Source: Tardiphaga sp. (lineage in GTDB: Bacteria > Pseudomonadota > Alphaproteobacteria > Rhizobiales > Xanthobacteraceae). From it: a stretch of DNA of 7,705 nt. Positions 6,750 through 7,705 of the stretch are shown one piece after another. Under the pieces are notes generated by a model, which was not told where the DNA came from, ran no database searches, and was given only the letters and a program-made list of their open reading frames with translations. How positions within the stretch are numbered: position 1 is the first letter of the stretch; every line of letters starts with the position of its first letter. Location of the stretch: contig JAQGJF010000935.1 in the NCBI GenBank assembly GCA_028290765.1, positions 1 to 7,705 of the forward strand. The letters are read 5' to 3'. The translations under genes and the position numbers were made by a program.

Positions 6750-6812
6750 ATTCGTTATTTTGACGCGTTTTCTTGACGCGAACCGGGTCCACTTCGCTGG
6801 AAAACGCTCTAG
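6703..6812. repeat. 110-bp palindromic intergenic repeat element, CTAGAGC/GCTCTAG ends
   Basis: The element starts with CTAGAGC (6703-6709) and ends with its exact complement GCTCTAG (6806-6812). Inside are two hairpins: a perfect 19-bp stem (6703-6721 with 6731-6749, 9-nt loop) and a longer two-part stem in which GCGTTTTC (6765-6772) pairs with GAAAACGC (6800-6807), and GCGAA (6778-6782) with TTCGC (6793-6797). TTGACGCG is repeated directly at 6760-6767 and 6773-6780. From memory, near-identical sequences are scattered through intergenic regions of Bradyrhizobium, Rhodopseudomonas and Nitrobacter, like the rhizobial palindromic elements. It encodes nothing. It lies between two minus-strand genes, and its right end overlaps the stop codon of the ketopantoate reductase-like gene. 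Confidence 0.8.
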
Positions 6813-7705
6813 TTGCGGATCCGGTCCGGCGTCAAAGCGGGAGATCGCTTGCCGGCGGCCTCGGCGCTCTTGATCAGCGCGACGACGCGGCGCGAGAGCG
6901 GGACATCGAGCCCGTGACGATCGGCCAGTTGCACGATGACGCCCTGCAAATAATCGATCTCCGTGCGCGTGCCGCGCTGCAGATCCTGCCACATCGATGA
7001 CCGCGCCTTGGCATCGATCTTCATCGCTCTGCCCAGGATCAGTTCGAACAGCCGGTCCGGCATTTTTAGCAGATACGGCGTCAACCCCGGCGGGATCGGC
7101 GTCGCCGAGACCGGCTTGATGCCTTCCGCCTTCATGGCCGCCAGCGCTTCCGCCATCTGGTCCGCCAACAGTTTGCGCCAGGGCCGTTGCGCCAATTGCT
7201 CGCGCAGCGGCAAGTCGGACAACGCATTGAGCGCGTTGTTGAGATTGACCAGCAGTTTGCCCCATTGCACGCCGACGATGTTGTCGGTCGGACGCACCGG
7301 CAGACCGTGGACCGAAAGCCGCGCGGCGGTATCGCCTTCATCGCGCTCGATGACCGTGTCGCCCGACGTGGCGCGGTGAAACCGGCCGTCGCCGAGCGCG
7401 ATCACGTTGAACGGCACCATTCCCGCCAGCACCCGCCGTCCCGGCAAAAGCCGGCGCAGCACGGCGACATTGCCGACGCCGTTCTGGAGACTGACAATGA
7501 CCGCATCGGGTGGCGCATGCCGCGCCAACAATTCCGCGATTTCGGCGGTGTCGGCGCTCTTGACCGTGACCAGTATGACGGCGGCCGCGTCGAAGATGTG
7601 GGGGTCGTCGGAGAGCGACAGGCTGGCTGCGGCCACATGCGTCTCGAGGCCCTCGAAACTCGTCAGCCGCAGACCGTTGTTTTCGATGTCCGCAATAATT
7701 CGAGG
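6809..7705 (-). CDS. 2-dehydropantoate 2-reductase (ketopantoate reductase) family protein, N-terminus outside window
   Basis: The frame is open to the right edge, giving 298 residues of a protein normally about 300-340 long; the N-terminal GxGxxG nucleotide motif lies beyond the window. Visible family features are VILVTVKS after the first Rossmann strands, SLQNGVGN (the Asn that contacts substrate), WGKLLVNLNNALNAL with the catalytic lysine, and SSMWQDLQRGTRTEIDYLQG with the acidic residue of the C-terminal helical domain. Family members reduce ketopantoate to pantoate with NADPH in pantothenate and coenzyme A synthesis. Many paralogues act on other 2-keto acids, so panE is not assigned. The GTG at 7636 is not the start, because conserved sequence (RIIADIENNGLRLTSFEGLE) continues upstream of it. 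The TAG stop (6811-6809) lies in the terminal repeat of the adjacent element. Confidence 0.9.
   Translation of the reverse strand, partial: PRIIADIENNGLRLTSFEGLETHVAAASLSLSDDPHIFDAAAVILVTVKSADTAEIAELLARHAPPDAVIVSLQNGVGNVAVLRRLLPGRRVLAGMVPFNVIALGDGRFHRATSGDTVIERDEGDTAARLSVHGLPVRPTDNIVGVQWGKLLVNLNNALNALSDLPLREQLAQRPWRKLLADQMAEALAAMKAEGIKPVSATPIPPGLTPYLLKMPDRLFELILGRAMKIDAKARSSMWQDLQRGTRTEIDYLQGVIVQLADRHGLDVPLSRRVVALIKSAEAAGKRSPALTPDRIRN

Noticed and set aside
6576..7265. 229-residue minus-strand frame overlapping the ketopantoate reductase-like gene
   Set aside because: Different frame from the motif-bearing one, and it reads straight through the palindromic repeat; judged a shadow.

Overview
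The window is GC-rich alphaproteobacterial DNA. Its closest feel is Bradyrhizobium or Rhodopseudomonas (Nitrobacteraceae). This rests on codon use, on the secreted caspase-like protein and small secreted proteins that resemble ones known from that group, and on a palindromic intergenic repeat with CTAGAGC/GCTCTAG ends. The assignment comes from recognising sequence, not from a database search.

Layout. (a) 1-1744, plus strand: the end of a probable ATP-grasp-type protein overlaps by 4 bp (ATGA) a 514-residue PLP-dependent decarboxylase of the aromatic-amino-acid decarboxylase fold; the two are probably translationally coupled. (b) 1769-2221, minus strand: a complete type II 3-dehydroquinate dehydratase (aroQ), convergent with the decarboxylase and with no accBC beside it. 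(c) 2222-2665: no intact gene, but the plus strand holds the decayed C-terminal end of an intradiol ring-cleavage dioxygenase of the hydroxyquinol/catechol 1,2-dioxygenase type, broken by two stop codons and frameshifts. (d) 2666-3289, plus: a beta-class-like glutathione S-transferase. (e) 3300-3557, minus: a probable small protein of unknown function. (f) 3816-5624, plus: an exported caspase-family protein with a catalytic His/Cys pair, an Ala/Lys/Glu-rich coiled coil, a peptidoglycan-binding-like segment and a Cys-rich tail; it is followed by a secreted 193-residue four-cysteine protein starting at GTG (5761-6342). (g) 6367-6579, minus: a 70-residue secreted basic protein. (h) 6703-6812: a 110-bp repeat element with two hairpins. 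(i) 6809 to the right edge, minus: a ketopantoate reductase-like gene whose TAG stop lies inside the outer end of that element.

How the parts may fit. aroQ, the dioxygenase relic and the GST could be what is left of an aromatic or quinate catabolic neighbourhood, since 3-dehydroquinate dehydratase feeds the protocatechuate route and intradiol dioxygenases open the ring; this is inference. The caspase-like protein and the 193-residue protein are both predicted to be exported, lie on the same strand 136 bp apart, and could act together in the periplasm. The ATP-grasp/decarboxylase pair looks like a small amino-acid-modifying operon of unknown product. No tRNA, rRNA, CRISPR array, insertion-sequence transposase or prophage gene was seen. 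Nothing here clearly amounts to a new defence system; the most unusual items are the dioxygenase relic, the repeat element that supplies a stop codon, and the domain layout of the caspase-like protein.
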